Below are positions 44,125-53,857 of a stretch of DNA of 64,000 nucleotides, piece by piece. Below the pieces are notes generated by a model, which was not told the DNA's origin, did no database searches, and was given only the letters and a program-made list of their open reading frames with translations. The stretch covers positions 78,950 to 142,949 of the forward strand of contig JACSZT010000006.1 in assembly GCA_014332815.1 (NCBI GenBank), read 5' to 3'. Positions within the stretch are counted from its first letter, which is position 1. Each line of letters starts with the position of its first letter. Source of the stretch: Weissella confusa. Its GTDB lineage: Bacteria > Bacillota > Bacilli > Lactobacillales > Lactobacillaceae. The position numbers and the translations under genes are program-made.

Positions 44125-45666
44125 ATGGCAAAGTCAGAAACTTTAGACATTAACGGCAAGCCTTTCAACCGCGGTGCCATGGTTATGGTGCTGTTGATTG
44201 GAACGTTTGCTGGAATGTTGATGCAAACGTCATTGGGAACAGCAATCCCAACGTTGATGCACGATTTTAATATTTCACTTGCAACGGCCCAAGAAGCAAC
44301 GACATACTTCTTGTTGGCAAACGGAATTATGGTGCCGGTATCAGCATACCTAACCACTAAGATTCCAACCAAGTACTTGTACATGGTCGCTTACACATTG
44401 TTGTTGGCTGGTATGGCAACGACGGCGTTTACGCCTAGTCATCACGACATGTGGTGGATGTTCTTGCTTGGACGTATTCTAGCTGCCGTGGCGGTTGGTA
44501 TTACGATGCCTTTGATGCAAGTTGTTATGGTTAACATTTTCCCAGCTGAACAACGTGGTGCTGCGATGGGTATTAACGGTATCGTTATCGGTTTGGCCCC
44601 AGCTATTGGACCTACGCTTTCAGGTTGGATTTTGGAAAAGAATCACCACTTGTTTGGTTTGTTGATTTCAAACTCATGGCGTACGATTTTCTACTTGCCA
44701 ATGATCGTATTGGTCTTGGTTTGGATTGCAACGCCATTCTTCGTTAAGAATGTTGTGCCAAACCGTGATATGAAGCTTGATTTCCCTTCATTGATTTTGG
44801 CTGTTATTGGATTCGGATCATTCCTATGGGGATTCTCAAACTCAGCCACTGATGGATTTGGTAACTGGCCAAATGTTTTGGCCCCAATCCTAATCGGAAT
44901 TTTGGTCATTATTGTGTTTGCCTTCCGTCAATTGAAGATGGACGATCCATTCTTGAACGTTCGCGTGTTCAAGAACAAGCAATTTACGTTGACGACGTTC
45001 GCCGTAATGATGGCGATGATGGCCATGATGGGTGTCGAAATGATGTTGCCAACGTACTTGCAAAACGTTCACGGTATGTCAGCGCTTGAGTCAGGATTGA
45101 CGCTATTGCCTGGTGCCTTGGTAATTGGTGCGATGTCACCAGTTGCCGGAGCGGTTTACGACAAGGTTGGTGCTAAGCGCATGGCGATGGTTGGATTCTC
45201 AATCTTGGCCATCGGTACAGTGCCATTCCTATTCTTGACGGCTGAAACGCCACAACACTTGGTAACGTTGTTGTACGCATTGCGTATGTTCGGTATCGCT
45301 ACAACGATGATGCCATTGACGGCCAGTGCCATGTCAGCTTTGCCACCTGAGGAAGCTTCACAAGCAACGGCTGCTAACAACACGGTTCGCCAAATTGGTA
45401 ACGCGGTGGTTGTTGCCTTGCTTTCATCAGTTACGCAAAACGTTATCAAGGCTGCTAAGCCTGCTAAGGACTTGGCCAAGGAAAACGTTGTGTCTTACAT
45501 GGATAAGATGATTAACGCAACGATGACTGGATTCCACGCATCATTTGCATTTGGAATTGGATTCGCCGTTGTTGGTATTATCTTGGCGTTCTTCTTGCAC
45601 AGCGGTAAGCTAGTGCACGGTAAGTCAAACGGAAACGTTGTCGCAGATAAGGGAGGAAATAACTAA
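44125..45666 (+). CDS. Multidrug MFS exporter, DHA2 family (14 segments)
   Basis: A 513-residue major-facilitator protein with about 14 hydrophobic segments, the DHA2/EmrB-LmrB layout. Motif A-like LLGRILAAVAVGITMPLMQ and motif C GINGIVIGLAPAIGPTLSGWILE (antiporter motif) are visible; GAVYDKVGAKRM is the second-half motif A. GGAGGACGAA precedes the ATG at 44125. The DUF4811 gene follows directly, a common pair in lactobacilli. Substrate unknown. Confidence 0.93.
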   Translation: MAKSETLDINGKPFNRGAMVMVLLIGTFAGMLMQTSLGTAIPTLMHDFNISLATAQEATTYFLLANGIMVPVSAYLTTKIPTKYLYMVAYTLLLAGMATTAFTPSHHDMWWMFLLGRILAAVAVGITMPLMQVVMVNIFPAEQRGAAMGINGIVIGLAPAIGPTLSGWILEKNHHLFGLLISNSWRTIFYLPMIVLVLVWIATPFFVKNVVPNRDMKLDFPSLILAVIGFGSFLWGFSNSATDGFGNWPNVLAPILIGILVIIVFAFRQLKMDDPFLNVRVFKNKQFTLTTFAVMMAMMAMMGVEMMLPTYLQNVHGMSALESGLTLLPGALVIGAMSPVAGAVYDKVGAKRMAMVGFSILAIGTVPFLFLTAETPQHLVTLLYALRMFGIATTMMPLTASAMSALPPEEASQATAANNTVRQIGNAVVVALLSSVTQNVIKAAKPAKDLAKENVVSYMDKMINATMTGFHASFAFGIGFAVVGIILAFFLHSGKLVHGKSNGNVVADKGGNN

Positions 45667-45667
45667 T

Positions 45668-46432
45668 ATGATTATTCTAGTTATGGCCGTCTTTGCGATC
45701 GGCATGTTCTACTCATGGTTGGTTTTGAAGAACCGTACTATGCGCGCTATCTTCGGACCTATCTTCACGGTATTGCTAATCGGCGCCGTGTGGATGACAA
45801 CGTCAGTCTTTGCAAACAACACAGGTTTGACTGCTAAGACAACAACGACGACGAAGCGTGTCTACTCAGCTTTGGGTTCAAAGTCACCAGCTGGTGTCTT
45901 GGTTCAATCACGTTTGGGTTCAAAGGCTGATAACTATGTCTTGGTTTACAGCGACACAGCTGATGCTAAGAAGCCAACGGTTCACGGTAAGCCTTCAACG
46001 AAGGTTGCTGATATTCCAAACGGTGTTAAGAAGGAAATGACTTACAAGGTTGCTGACGTTAAGAAGGCAACTGTTAAGGTCGAAACGACTCGTTGGGAGT
46101 GGAAGAATGCCTTCTGGCGCGTGATGTTCGGTATTGGTGGCCAAGGTGGCAAGCTTAAGAAGCAAGTGACGACGGTGACAGTGCCAAAGAACACTTGGGT
46201 TGTGATGACTGCTGATCAATCTAAGAAGTTGCAAGCTGCCCAAAAGTCAGCTGCACCTGAGGCACAAGCTGCTCAACAAGCTCAAATGAAGTCAGCTATT
46301 GAAGCGAAGGTTGCTGCGTACATGCAAGCTAACCCAAAGGCTACACCTGACCAAGTTAAGGCTTATACAACTGAACAAACTGCTGAAATGACGGCAACAG
46401 CAATGAAGCAAATGTTGTCACAATTGAAGTAA
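45668..46432 (+). CDS. DUF4811 membrane protein paired with the MFS exporter
   Basis: A 254-residue protein: two N-terminal membrane segments (~1-18 and ~29-50), then an extracytoplasmic beta-rich region (~55-195) with WEWKNAFWRVMFGIGGQGG, and a C-terminal Ala/Gln-rich helix (QKSAAPEAQAAQQAQMKSAI). This is the DUF4811 layout found next to DHA2 exporters, possibly an accessory subunit (inference). The ATG lies one base after the MFS stop codon, with GGGAGG upstream. Confidence 0.85.
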   Translation: MIILVMAVFAIGMFYSWLVLKNRTMRAIFGPIFTVLLIGAVWMTTSVFANNTGLTAKTTTTTKRVYSALGSKSPAGVLVQSRLGSKADNYVLVYSDTADAKKPTVHGKPSTKVADIPNGVKKEMTYKVADVKKATVKVETTRWEWKNAFWRVMFGIGGQGGKLKKQVTTVTVPKNTWVVMTADQSKKLQAAQKSAAPEAQAAQQAQMKSAIEAKVAAYMQANPKATPDQVKAYTTEQTAEMTATAMKQMLSQLK

Positions 46433-46441
46433 TGATTATTT

Positions 46442-46478
46442 AGAGTCCTGGTACGATTTCGTATCAGGACTCTTTTTT
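46442..46478 (+). terminator. Terminator of the MFS-DUF4811 operon
   Basis: AGAGTCCTG.TACG pairs with CGTA.CAGGACTCT, followed by seven T. Confidence 0.9.
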
Positions 46479-46491
46479 TAACCAAAATATG

Positions 46492-46519
46492 TTGCAAAAA
46501 CGTGTGGGTGTGCTATTAT
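46492..46519 (+). promoter_or_regulatory. Promoter of groESL
   Basis: TTGCAA (46492-46497), 16-bp spacer, TATTAT (46514-46519) with a TGC extension. It lies directly before the CIRCE element. Confidence 0.75.
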
Positions 46520-46531
46520 TGAATATGTAAG

Positions 46532-46558
46532 TTAGCACTTAGTTATCGAGAGTGCTAA
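46532..46558. promoter_or_regulatory. CIRCE operator (HrcA binding site)
   Basis: TTAGCACTT-N9-GAGTGCTAA, matching the CIRCE consensus TTAGCACTC-N9-GAGTGCTAA with one mismatch in the left arm. It lies between promoter and groES and marks HrcA heat-shock control. Confidence 0.95.
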
Positions 46559-46589
46559 TAATAATTTTTGCCTATGGAGGTCATATAAC

Positions 46590-46865
46590 ATGTTGAAGCC
46601 TTTGGGAGATCGTGTTGTGTTGCAAGTTGAGGAAGCGCCTGAGCAATCAGTTGGTGGTATTTTGCTTGCGTCAAACGCGCAAGAGAAGTCAGTTACGGGA
46701 ACTGTTGTCGCTGTTTCAACGCAATCAGTTGGTGACTTGACGGCCCCAGCTGCAGTGAAGGAGGGTGACAAGGTCATCTTCGATAAGTATGCTGGCTCAG
46801 AAGTAACGGTCGATGGTGTGGATTACTTGGTAGTTCACGAAAAGGATATCGTTGCAGTTCTTTAA
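46590..46865 (+). CDS. groES: Co-chaperonin GroES
   Basis: A 91-residue lid of the GroEL chamber. It has the family signature [26 protein letters not shown] with the mobile loop and ends [17 protein letters not shown] precedes the ATG. Slightly shorter than the usual 94-97 residues. Confidence 0.96.
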   Translation: MLKPLGDRVVLQVEEAPEQSVGGILLASNAQEKSVTGTVVAVSTQSVGDLTAPAAVKEGDKVIFDKYAGSEVTVDGVDYLVVHEKDIVAVL

Positions 46866-46891
46866 TTTGAAACAAACAGATTAACTATTAA

Positions 46892-48538
<1,647 letters not shown>

Positions 48539-48555
48539 TTTCATAGTAAATATTA

Positions 48556-48590
48556 AACGCCGACCTTCCTGTGAGAGGGTTGGCGTTTTT
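48556..48590 (+). terminator. Terminator after groEL
   Basis: AAACGCCGACC pairs with GGGTTGGCGTTT, followed by five T. Confidence 0.88.
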
Positions 48591-48618
48591 GATTTCCGAA
48601 AGTAAGTATCAATCATAG

Positions 48619-48682
48619 ACAACGAGCCCAAATAGAACTACAATAAGTCGTTGTAGAAAATTGAAATTATTTTTGGGCGTTT
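48619..48682 (+). promoter_or_regulatory. Structured leader upstream of kimA with competing hairpins
   Basis: Three pairings are possible: ACAACGA (48619) with TCGTTGT (48648); CTACAA (48638) with TTGTAG (48651); and GCCCAAA (48626) with TTTGGGC (48672), the last followed by GTTTT. The first and third cross each other, so they could be alternative states of an attenuator. No ydaO/c-di-AMP riboswitch consensus was recognised. Confidence 0.4.
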
Positions 48683-48712
48683 TGCCTAATATAGGTGTTT
48701 AGGAGAAAAATC

Positions 48713-50545
48713 ATGTGGCGCTTTTTAAAGCGGTTGTTGATTGGAAAGCCTCTTAAGACATTGGAAGAGGGCTCACAACATTTGAGCCGAACCAAGGCCT
48801 TGGCTTTGCTTTCGTCTGATGCATTGTCATCAGTTGCGTATGGTACTGAGCAGATTACGACAGCGTTGATTGCTGCAAGTACGGTTGCGTTGTGGTTGCA
48901 AATCCCAATCGCCATTTTGGTGTTGGTATTGTTGACGGCCATTACGCTATCGTATCGCCAAATCATTCACGCCTACCCATCTGGTGGTGGTGCTTATGTC
49001 GTAACATCAACGAACTGGGGCCGTAACGCTGGGCTTGTCGCCGGTGGATCTTTGTTGGTTGACTACATGTTGACGGTTGCCGTATCTGTGGCGGCCGGAA
49101 CAGAAGCCATTACGTCAGCAGTTCCTGCGCTTCACCCATACTCAGTAGGGATTGGGGTTGTTATCATCTTAATCTTGATGGGAATTAACCTGCGTGGTGT
49201 GCGTGAGTCAGCCGGGTTCCTGATGGTGCCGGTTTACTTGTTCATTGTGATGATTACTGGAATGGTCTTGTACGGGTTGTATAACATTGCGACTGGTCAA
49301 GTTGCCTTCCATGCTGCTGCAGCAATTGGTACGTCATCATCAAGTATCACAATCTTGTTGTTCTTGCGTGCGTTCTCAAGTGGTTCATCTTCATTGACTG
49401 GAGTTGAGGCCATTTCAAATGCCGTGCCGAACTTCAAGGAGCCAAAGCCACGTAATGCGGCAGCGACGCTATCAATCATGGCGTTGATTTTGGCCTTCTT
49501 CTTTGGTGGTATTACGTTCTTGTCATACTGGTACGGTATTCGACCAAATGACCACGTGACGGTGTTGGCCCAAATTGGTCAAACGATTTTCGGTCACGGC
49601 GTAATGTTCTACCTTTTGCAAATTGCAACGGCCTTGATTTTGGCGGTTGCTGCTAATACTGGTTTCTCAGCTTTCCCACAATTGGCCTTTAACTTGGCTA
49701 AGGATAAGTTCATGCCACACATTTACATGGACAAGGGAGATCGTTTGGGATACTCAAACGGTATTATGTCATTGGCCGTTGGTGCCATTGTGTTGCTTTT
49801 GATTTTTAACGGATCAACCGAAGCTTTGATTCCGCTTTATGCGGTCGGAGTTTTCGTGCCATTCACATTGTCACAATCAGGAATGATTATTCACTGGTTC
49901 CGTGAACGTGAAGGCTTCTGGTTGGGAAAGGCGTCAATCAACTTTGTTGGAGCGTTTATCTCATTTGCCTTGGTTATCATTTTGTTCTGGATGCACTTTA
50001 AGTCTGTCTGGCCATACTTGATTATCATGCCAGTTTTGCTTCGTATGTTCTGGACGATTAACCGCCACTACAAGGCGGTTGCTAAGCAATTGCGTGTGTT
50101 GTCTAAGGAACCAATCAAGCGGCATCACTACGATGGTTCTACGGTGATTGTGTTGGTCTCAAACTTGACTAAGGCAACGGCCGATGCGATTGATTATGCC
50201 CAATCAATGGGTGATCGCGTTTTGGCGATGCACGTCTCATTTGATTCGAACCCTGAAAAGGAGCACCGTTTGGGTGTTGAGTTCAAGCGCGAGTTCCCAG
50301 ATGTGCGTTACGTGGACATCCACTCGTCATATCGTTCAATCACAGAGCCTTCATTGCGTTTCGTAGATGAAATTGCAAAGGGTGCGAAGGAACGTAACCA
50401 CTCATTGACGATTTTGATTCCACAATTCGTGCCTCGTCACGGTTGGCAAAATGCGTTGCACAATCAAAACAGTTTGCGTTTGCGTACAGCCTTGGCTTCA
50501 CGTGACGTAACTGTGTCAACATACTACTTCCACCTCAAGGAATAG
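48713..50545 (+). CDS. kimA: KimA-like potassium importer (APC superfamily, YdaO)
   Basis: A 610-residue membrane protein with about 12 segments (residues ~30-455) and a cytoplasmic C-terminal UspA-like domain (~470-610, VIVLVSNLTKATADAIDYAQ). The N-terminus has LSRTKALALLSSDALSSVAYGTEQ, and the second region HAYPSGGGAYVVTSTNWGRNAGLVAGGSLLVDYMLTVAVSVAAGTEAI, both characteristic of KimA. In B. subtilis KimA is a high-affinity K+/H+ symporter inhibited by c-di-AMP. The ATG at 48713 follows TTTAGGAG. An amino-acid permease role is the alternative. Confidence 0.88.
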   Translation: MWRFLKRLLIGKPLKTLEEGSQHLSRTKALALLSSDALSSVAYGTEQITTALIAASTVALWLQIPIAILVLVLLTAITLSYRQIIHAYPSGGGAYVVTSTNWGRNAGLVAGGSLLVDYMLTVAVSVAAGTEAITSAVPALHPYSVGIGVVIILILMGINLRGVRESAGFLMVPVYLFIVMITGMVLYGLYNIATGQVAFHAAAAIGTSSSSITILLFLRAFSSGSSSLTGVEAISNAVPNFKEPKPRNAAATLSIMALILAFFFGGITFLSYWYGIRPNDHVTVLAQIGQTIFGHGVMFYLLQIATALILAVAANTGFSAFPQLAFNLAKDKFMPHIYMDKGDRLGYSNGIMSLAVGAIVLLLIFNGSTEALIPLYAVGVFVPFTLSQSGMIIHWFREREGFWLGKASINFVGAFISFALVIILFWMHFKSVWPYLIIMPVLLRMFWTINRHYKAVAKQLRVLSKEPIKRHHYDGSTVIVLVSNLTKATADAIDYAQSMGDRVLAMHVSFDSNPEKEHRLGVEFKREFPDVRYVDIHSSYRSITEPSLRFVDEIAKGAKERNHSLTILIPQFVPRHGWQNALHNQNSLRLRTALASRDVTVSTYYFHLKE

Positions 50546-50571
50546 TTGTTGTTGAAATAGATAGATGAATT

Positions 50572-50608
50572 AGCCTCAGTCGACTGCGTGTCGGCTGGGG
50601 CTTTTTTT
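50572..50608 (+). terminator. Terminator after kimA
   Basis: AGCC.CAGTCGA pairs with TCGGCTGGGGCT, followed by seven T. Confidence 0.85.
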
Positions 50609-50619
50609 CTGCAGCAAAT

Positions 50620-50880
50620 AAGAATTGTGTCTAAATCAGTGGAAAACGTGTCGAAATTGGCAAAAAACGGGTGAAGGACAATAAACGCTGAAATAGTAGG
50701 CTTCGTTACGAGTTCAAACTGTGTCTAGACAGGGAATAATCGGGTGAAACAAACTGTGTCTAGACGGGCGAAAATCGTGTCTAAATGGGTGAAAAACGGG
50801 TGAAAGAAAATAAACGCTGAAATGGCGGGTTTTCGCCGACGTTCAAATTGTGTCTAGATGAACGAAAATCGGGTGAAGTG
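50620..50880. repeat. Diverged 129-bp tandem repeat (two copies), non-coding
   Basis: Two adjacent copies (about 50621-50749 and 50750-50878) align at a constant 129-bp offset: GTGTCTA at 50627/50756 and 50721/50850, GTGTCGA/GTGTCTA at 50648/50777, CGGGTGAA at 50668/50797 and 50741/50870, AATAAACGCTGAAAT at 50680/50809, GTTCAAA at 50712/50841. Within each copy GTGTCTA and CGGGTGAA alternate. No open frame of useful length runs through it. I know no named repeat family that matches. Confidence 0.85.
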
Positions 50881-50995
50881 TCATCGACCCGGTTGGAAAC
50901 AAAATATAATAAACTGCTATCTTTGCGTGGTTGTGTTAATCTAGTGGAGGTAGCTTTCATTTAGGAAGCAATAATACGGAAAAGGGATAGAGATA
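50881..50995 (+). promoter_or_regulatory. Leader and promoter region of the DUF2785 gene
   Basis: After the repeat the gap contains TATAAT (50905-50910) about 85 bases before the ATG, without a good -35 box, and a GGATAGAG ribosome site. No further gene is seen between 50546 and 50995. Confidence 0.4.
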
Positions 50996-51979
50996 ATGGA
51001 TTACACCGTTGATGATGTCCGTGAAGAATTAAAAAATATGCGTGCGCGTGTGCACCATGGTGAGTTGTTTGATTCACTTGGAACGGAAGTTGGTCGTTTG
51101 ATTGACCAGTTTGATTACGACGCACCGACTGTTGTTGAGCAGCTTGATCCGATAACGGCGACTGCAATTCATGAAAAAGTGTCTGATTGGCAAAATGCGT
51201 TGATTGCGGGTCAACCGGTTGTCGTCACTGACCAAGAGTTGTTGGACGTGATGAGTGGGTTGCGCCAAACTGATCCTGAGTTGCGTGATAAGGGTGTCTT
51301 TTTCTTTATTAGCGATGCGTTGCAAGCGAATGTCTTTACCGATGCACAAATTGTGATGATGACGCGTTACTTATTACAAGATTCAGTGTTGTTCTCACAC
51401 ATTGATGAGGCTGATAATGACGGCATCTTCTTCCGCTCATTCGCGGTCTTCATTTTGTCGATGTTGAACTACGCAAATCGCAATAGTGAAGTAGAGCTGT
51501 TTAGCGACGATTTGCACGAAATGCTTATCGATAACTTGGCAACGTACATTGCGCTAGAACATGATACGCGCGGTTTTGTTGAAGGCAAGGGTTGGGCACA
51601 TGCTTTCTTGCACATCGCAAACTTGTTGGATGAGCTGACGCATGACGATGCAGTGACACGCGCAGATAAGGTATTCTTGCTCACGGTTTTGATTGAACGC
51701 ATCAAGCGTTTGGAAACACCGCTGGTCATGGGCGAGAATCGTCGTATCGATAGCTATATCGTAACGTTGGTGAACTTGAATCCGTTGTATGAGCAATACT
51801 TCTTGAAGCAACTCAAGCAATGGCGCCAAGAAATGACGCGTCGCATGCAACCGGAAGTTGAAGCAGATTGGCACCGTATGTACAATCAACAACGCTTGCT
51901 ACAAGGTTTGTTGCTACGCGAAAAATTACCCAAAGAAATTTATGATTATCTTAACGAAGCACGCAATTTCCTAGCGTAA
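50996..51979 (+). CDS. DUF2785 domain protein
   Basis: A 327-residue all-helical soluble protein. The DUF2785 region (~75-290) contains LRDKGVFFFISDALQANVFTDAQIVMMTRYLL, FFRSFAVFILSMLNYANR and GWAHAFLHIANLLDEL, the family's GWxHxxxHxxDLL motif in slightly altered form. No enzyme activity is established for the family. AAGGGATAGAG precedes the ATG. It precedes ddl with a 69-base gap. Confidence 0.85.
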   Translation: MDYTVDDVREELKNMRARVHHGELFDSLGTEVGRLIDQFDYDAPTVVEQLDPITATAIHEKVSDWQNALIAGQPVVVTDQELLDVMSGLRQTDPELRDKGVFFFISDALQANVFTDAQIVMMTRYLLQDSVLFSHIDEADNDGIFFRSFAVFILSMLNYANRNSEVELFSDDLHEMLIDNLATYIALEHDTRGFVEGKGWAHAFLHIANLLDELTHDDAVTRADKVFLLTVLIERIKRLETPLVMGENRRIDSYIVTLVNLNPLYEQYFLKQLKQWRQEMTRRMQPEVEADWHRMYNQQRLLQGLLLREKLPKEIYDYLNEARNFLA

Positions 51980-52048
51980 TCGGTCCGGTTTACAGTTTCG
52001 TGTTATACTTAGGGTTCTAAATTCAATCAGTTTGACAGGGAGAACGAC

Positions 52049-53197
52049 ATGTCAGAAAAGCTAAACATTGCGATGTTCTTTGGTGGTAACTCATCAGAAC
52101 ACGACGTCTCAAAGCGCTCTGCTCGTAACATTTACGATGCAATGGACAAGGAAAAGTACAACGTAACTGTTTTCTTGATTTCAAAGGATGGTTACATGAT
52201 CAACGCCGCTGATTCAAAGCGTGTGTTTGATGGTGAAGATGAAGACACTGTGGTAGCTGCAGCGAAGTCAAAGATGGATTTGACGAACCCATTGGCACCA
52301 ATTGCCGTTTTGGGTGAGATGGCTGAAATCGATTTGTTCTACCCAGTTGTTCACGGTAACTTGGGTGAAGATGGTACTTTGCAAGCGTTGTTCCGTTTGT
52401 TACAAAAGCCATATATTGGTGCTGGTACGGCTGCGTCAGCCATGTCATTCGACAAGGATTTGACGAAGCGTATCTTGAACCAAGCTGGCGTACGCAACAC
52501 GAAGTACGTTTTGTTGACGGACCAAGATTACCAAAACTACACATACGAAGGTCTTGTAAAGGAACTTGGTACGGAAGTTTTGTTCGTTAAGGCTGCTAAG
52601 CAAGGTTCTTCAGTTGGTATTTCACGCGTAACGAACGCCGCAGAATTCGAGGCTGGTGTTAAGGACGCTTTGCAATACGACTACAAGGTATTGGTTGAAG
52701 CTGCTTTGAACAAGCCACGTGAGGTCTTCATCTCAATCTTGGGAAACGAGCAACCACGTGCATCACGTTTGGGTGGTATCGTATTGCCTGAACAAGACGT
52801 TTGGTACGACTACAACAACAAGTTCGTTGACGCCTCAGGAATGGTCTTTGAATTGCCAGTTGAGTTGGGGGATGACCTTGAAAAGGAAATCACTGACATG
52901 GCATTGACGGCCTACAAGGCATTGGGTCTTGTTGGTTTGACGCGTATGGACTTTATGATCGATGCTGATGGTACACCATACTTGGGTGAGCCAAACACGT
53001 TGCCTGGATTTACAAACATTTCTTTGTATCCACAAATGTGGGAAGTATCAGGCTTGAGCTACACGAACTTGATCGACGAAATCATTAACTATGGTTTGGC
53101 TGAATTTGAGCGTAACGCCAAGTTGTCATACGACTTCGTTTCATTGGGTGAAGAACACGTCGGTGAAAAGAAGTACAACGCTGAGCGCGCTAAGTAA
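52049..53197 (+). CDS. ddl: D-alanine--D-alanine/D-lactate ligase
   Basis: A 382-residue ATP-grasp ligase for the terminal dipeptide or depsipeptide of peptidoglycan precursors. It has FGGNSSEHDVS, HGNLGEDGTLQ, KAAKQGSSVGIS, RMDFMIDADGTPYLGEPNTLPGFT and the omega loop YDYNNKFVDASG. Phe259 in that loop takes the place of the Tyr of D-Ala-D-Ala ligases (Tyr216 in E. coli DdlB); the same Phe in Leuconostoc Ddl gives D-Ala-D-Lac and intrinsic vancomycin resistance. Depsipeptide activity is inferred from this residue. CAGGGAGAAC precedes the ATG; own terminator. Confidence 0.93.
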   Translation: MSEKLNIAMFFGGNSSEHDVSKRSARNIYDAMDKEKYNVTVFLISKDGYMINAADSKRVFDGEDEDTVVAAAKSKMDLTNPLAPIAVLGEMAEIDLFYPVVHGNLGEDGTLQALFRLLQKPYIGAGTAASAMSFDKDLTKRILNQAGVRNTKYVLLTDQDYQNYTYEGLVKELGTEVLFVKAAKQGSSVGISRVTNAAEFEAGVKDALQYDYKVLVEAALNKPREVFISILGNEQPRASRLGGIVLPEQDVWYDYNNKFVDASGMVFELPVELGDDLEKEITDMALTAYKALGLVGLTRMDFMIDADGTPYLGEPNTLPGFTNISLYPQMWEVSGLSYTNLIDEIINYGLAEFERNAKLSYDFVSLGEEHVGEKKYNAERAK

Positions 53198-53208
53198 TAG
53201 ATTTTAAA

Positions 53209-53246
53209 AACAATCAGCGATGGTTTCCGTTGCTGGTTGTTTTTTA
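53209..53246 (+). terminator. Terminator after ddl
   Basis: AACAATCAGC pairs with GCTGGTTGTT (with G-U), followed by a T run. Confidence 0.8.
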
Positions 53247-53267
53247 TTTGGGACCTAGTCGCCCCAC

Positions 53268-53296
53268 TTTATAAACGACAGTATTTAGCGTATAAT
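53268..53296 (+). promoter_or_regulatory. Promoter of the ribosome-assembly operon
   Basis: TATAAT (53291-53296) with TTTATA at a 17-bp spacing (53268-53273), 34 bases before yqeG. Confidence 0.55.
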
Positions 53297-53329
53297 TTAT
53301 AGTAAGACAAATTGTGAAAAGGACGAAAA

Positions 53330-53857
53330 ATGACTGAATCATTTACACCAACTTGGATGATTGATGCAATCTACCGTTTGACGCCAGAACAACTTCAGGC
53401 ACAAGGTATCAAGGCAGTTTTGACTGACTTGGATAACACGTTGATTGCTTGGAATAACCCTGACGGCACGACTGAATTGCATGACTGGCTTGAGCGAATG
53501 AATGAAGCTGGCATCCCAGTAATGATTGTTTCAAATAACTCAGCTGCACGTATTGCACGTGTTGCTGAGCCTTTGAATCTACCGTTTGTGTCACGTGCCC
53601 TAAAGCCGTTGACACGTGGCTTGAATGAAGCCGTAACAAAGCTTAATTTACAAAAGAACGAAGTCGTGATGGTCGGTGACCAATTGTTGACTGATATCTG
53701 GTCATCAAACAACCACGGCGTACGTAGCATTTTGGTTAAGCCTCTGATTGAGACTGACCAATGGAATACAAAGATTAACCGATTTTTTGAAAAGGGTGTT
53801 AAGAAGCAAATGCTAAAGGCGCACCCAGAACTACAATGGAGGACGACACTTGATTAG
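53330..53857 (+). CDS. yqeG: YqeG family HAD-IIIA phosphatase
   Basis: A 175-residue HAD-superfamily protein: motif I VLTDLDNTLIAW (Asp in DLDNT), motif II VSNNS, a Lys in LKPLTRG and motif IV MVGDQLLTDIW. The length and WMIDAIYRLTPEQLQAQGIKAV start are typical for YqeG. First gene of the conserved yqeG-yqeH block; substrate not known with certainty. Confidence 0.94.
   Translation: MTESFTPTWMIDAIYRLTPEQLQAQGIKAVLTDLDNTLIAWNNPDGTTELHDWLERMNEAGIPVMIVSNNSAARIARVAEPLNLPFVSRALKPLTRGLNEAVTKLNLQKNEVVMVGDQLLTDIWSSNNHGVRSILVKPLIETDQWNTKINRFFEKGVKKQMLKAHPELQWRTTLD

Noticed and set aside
48590-48712. ydaO (c-di-AMP) riboswitch before kimA
   Set aside because: The leader is too short and shows none of the conserved core; only simple competing hairpins are visible.
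50620-50880. CRISPR array
   Set aside because: Repeated words are short and irregular, the period is 129 bp with only two copies, spacers are not unique and no cas genes are present.
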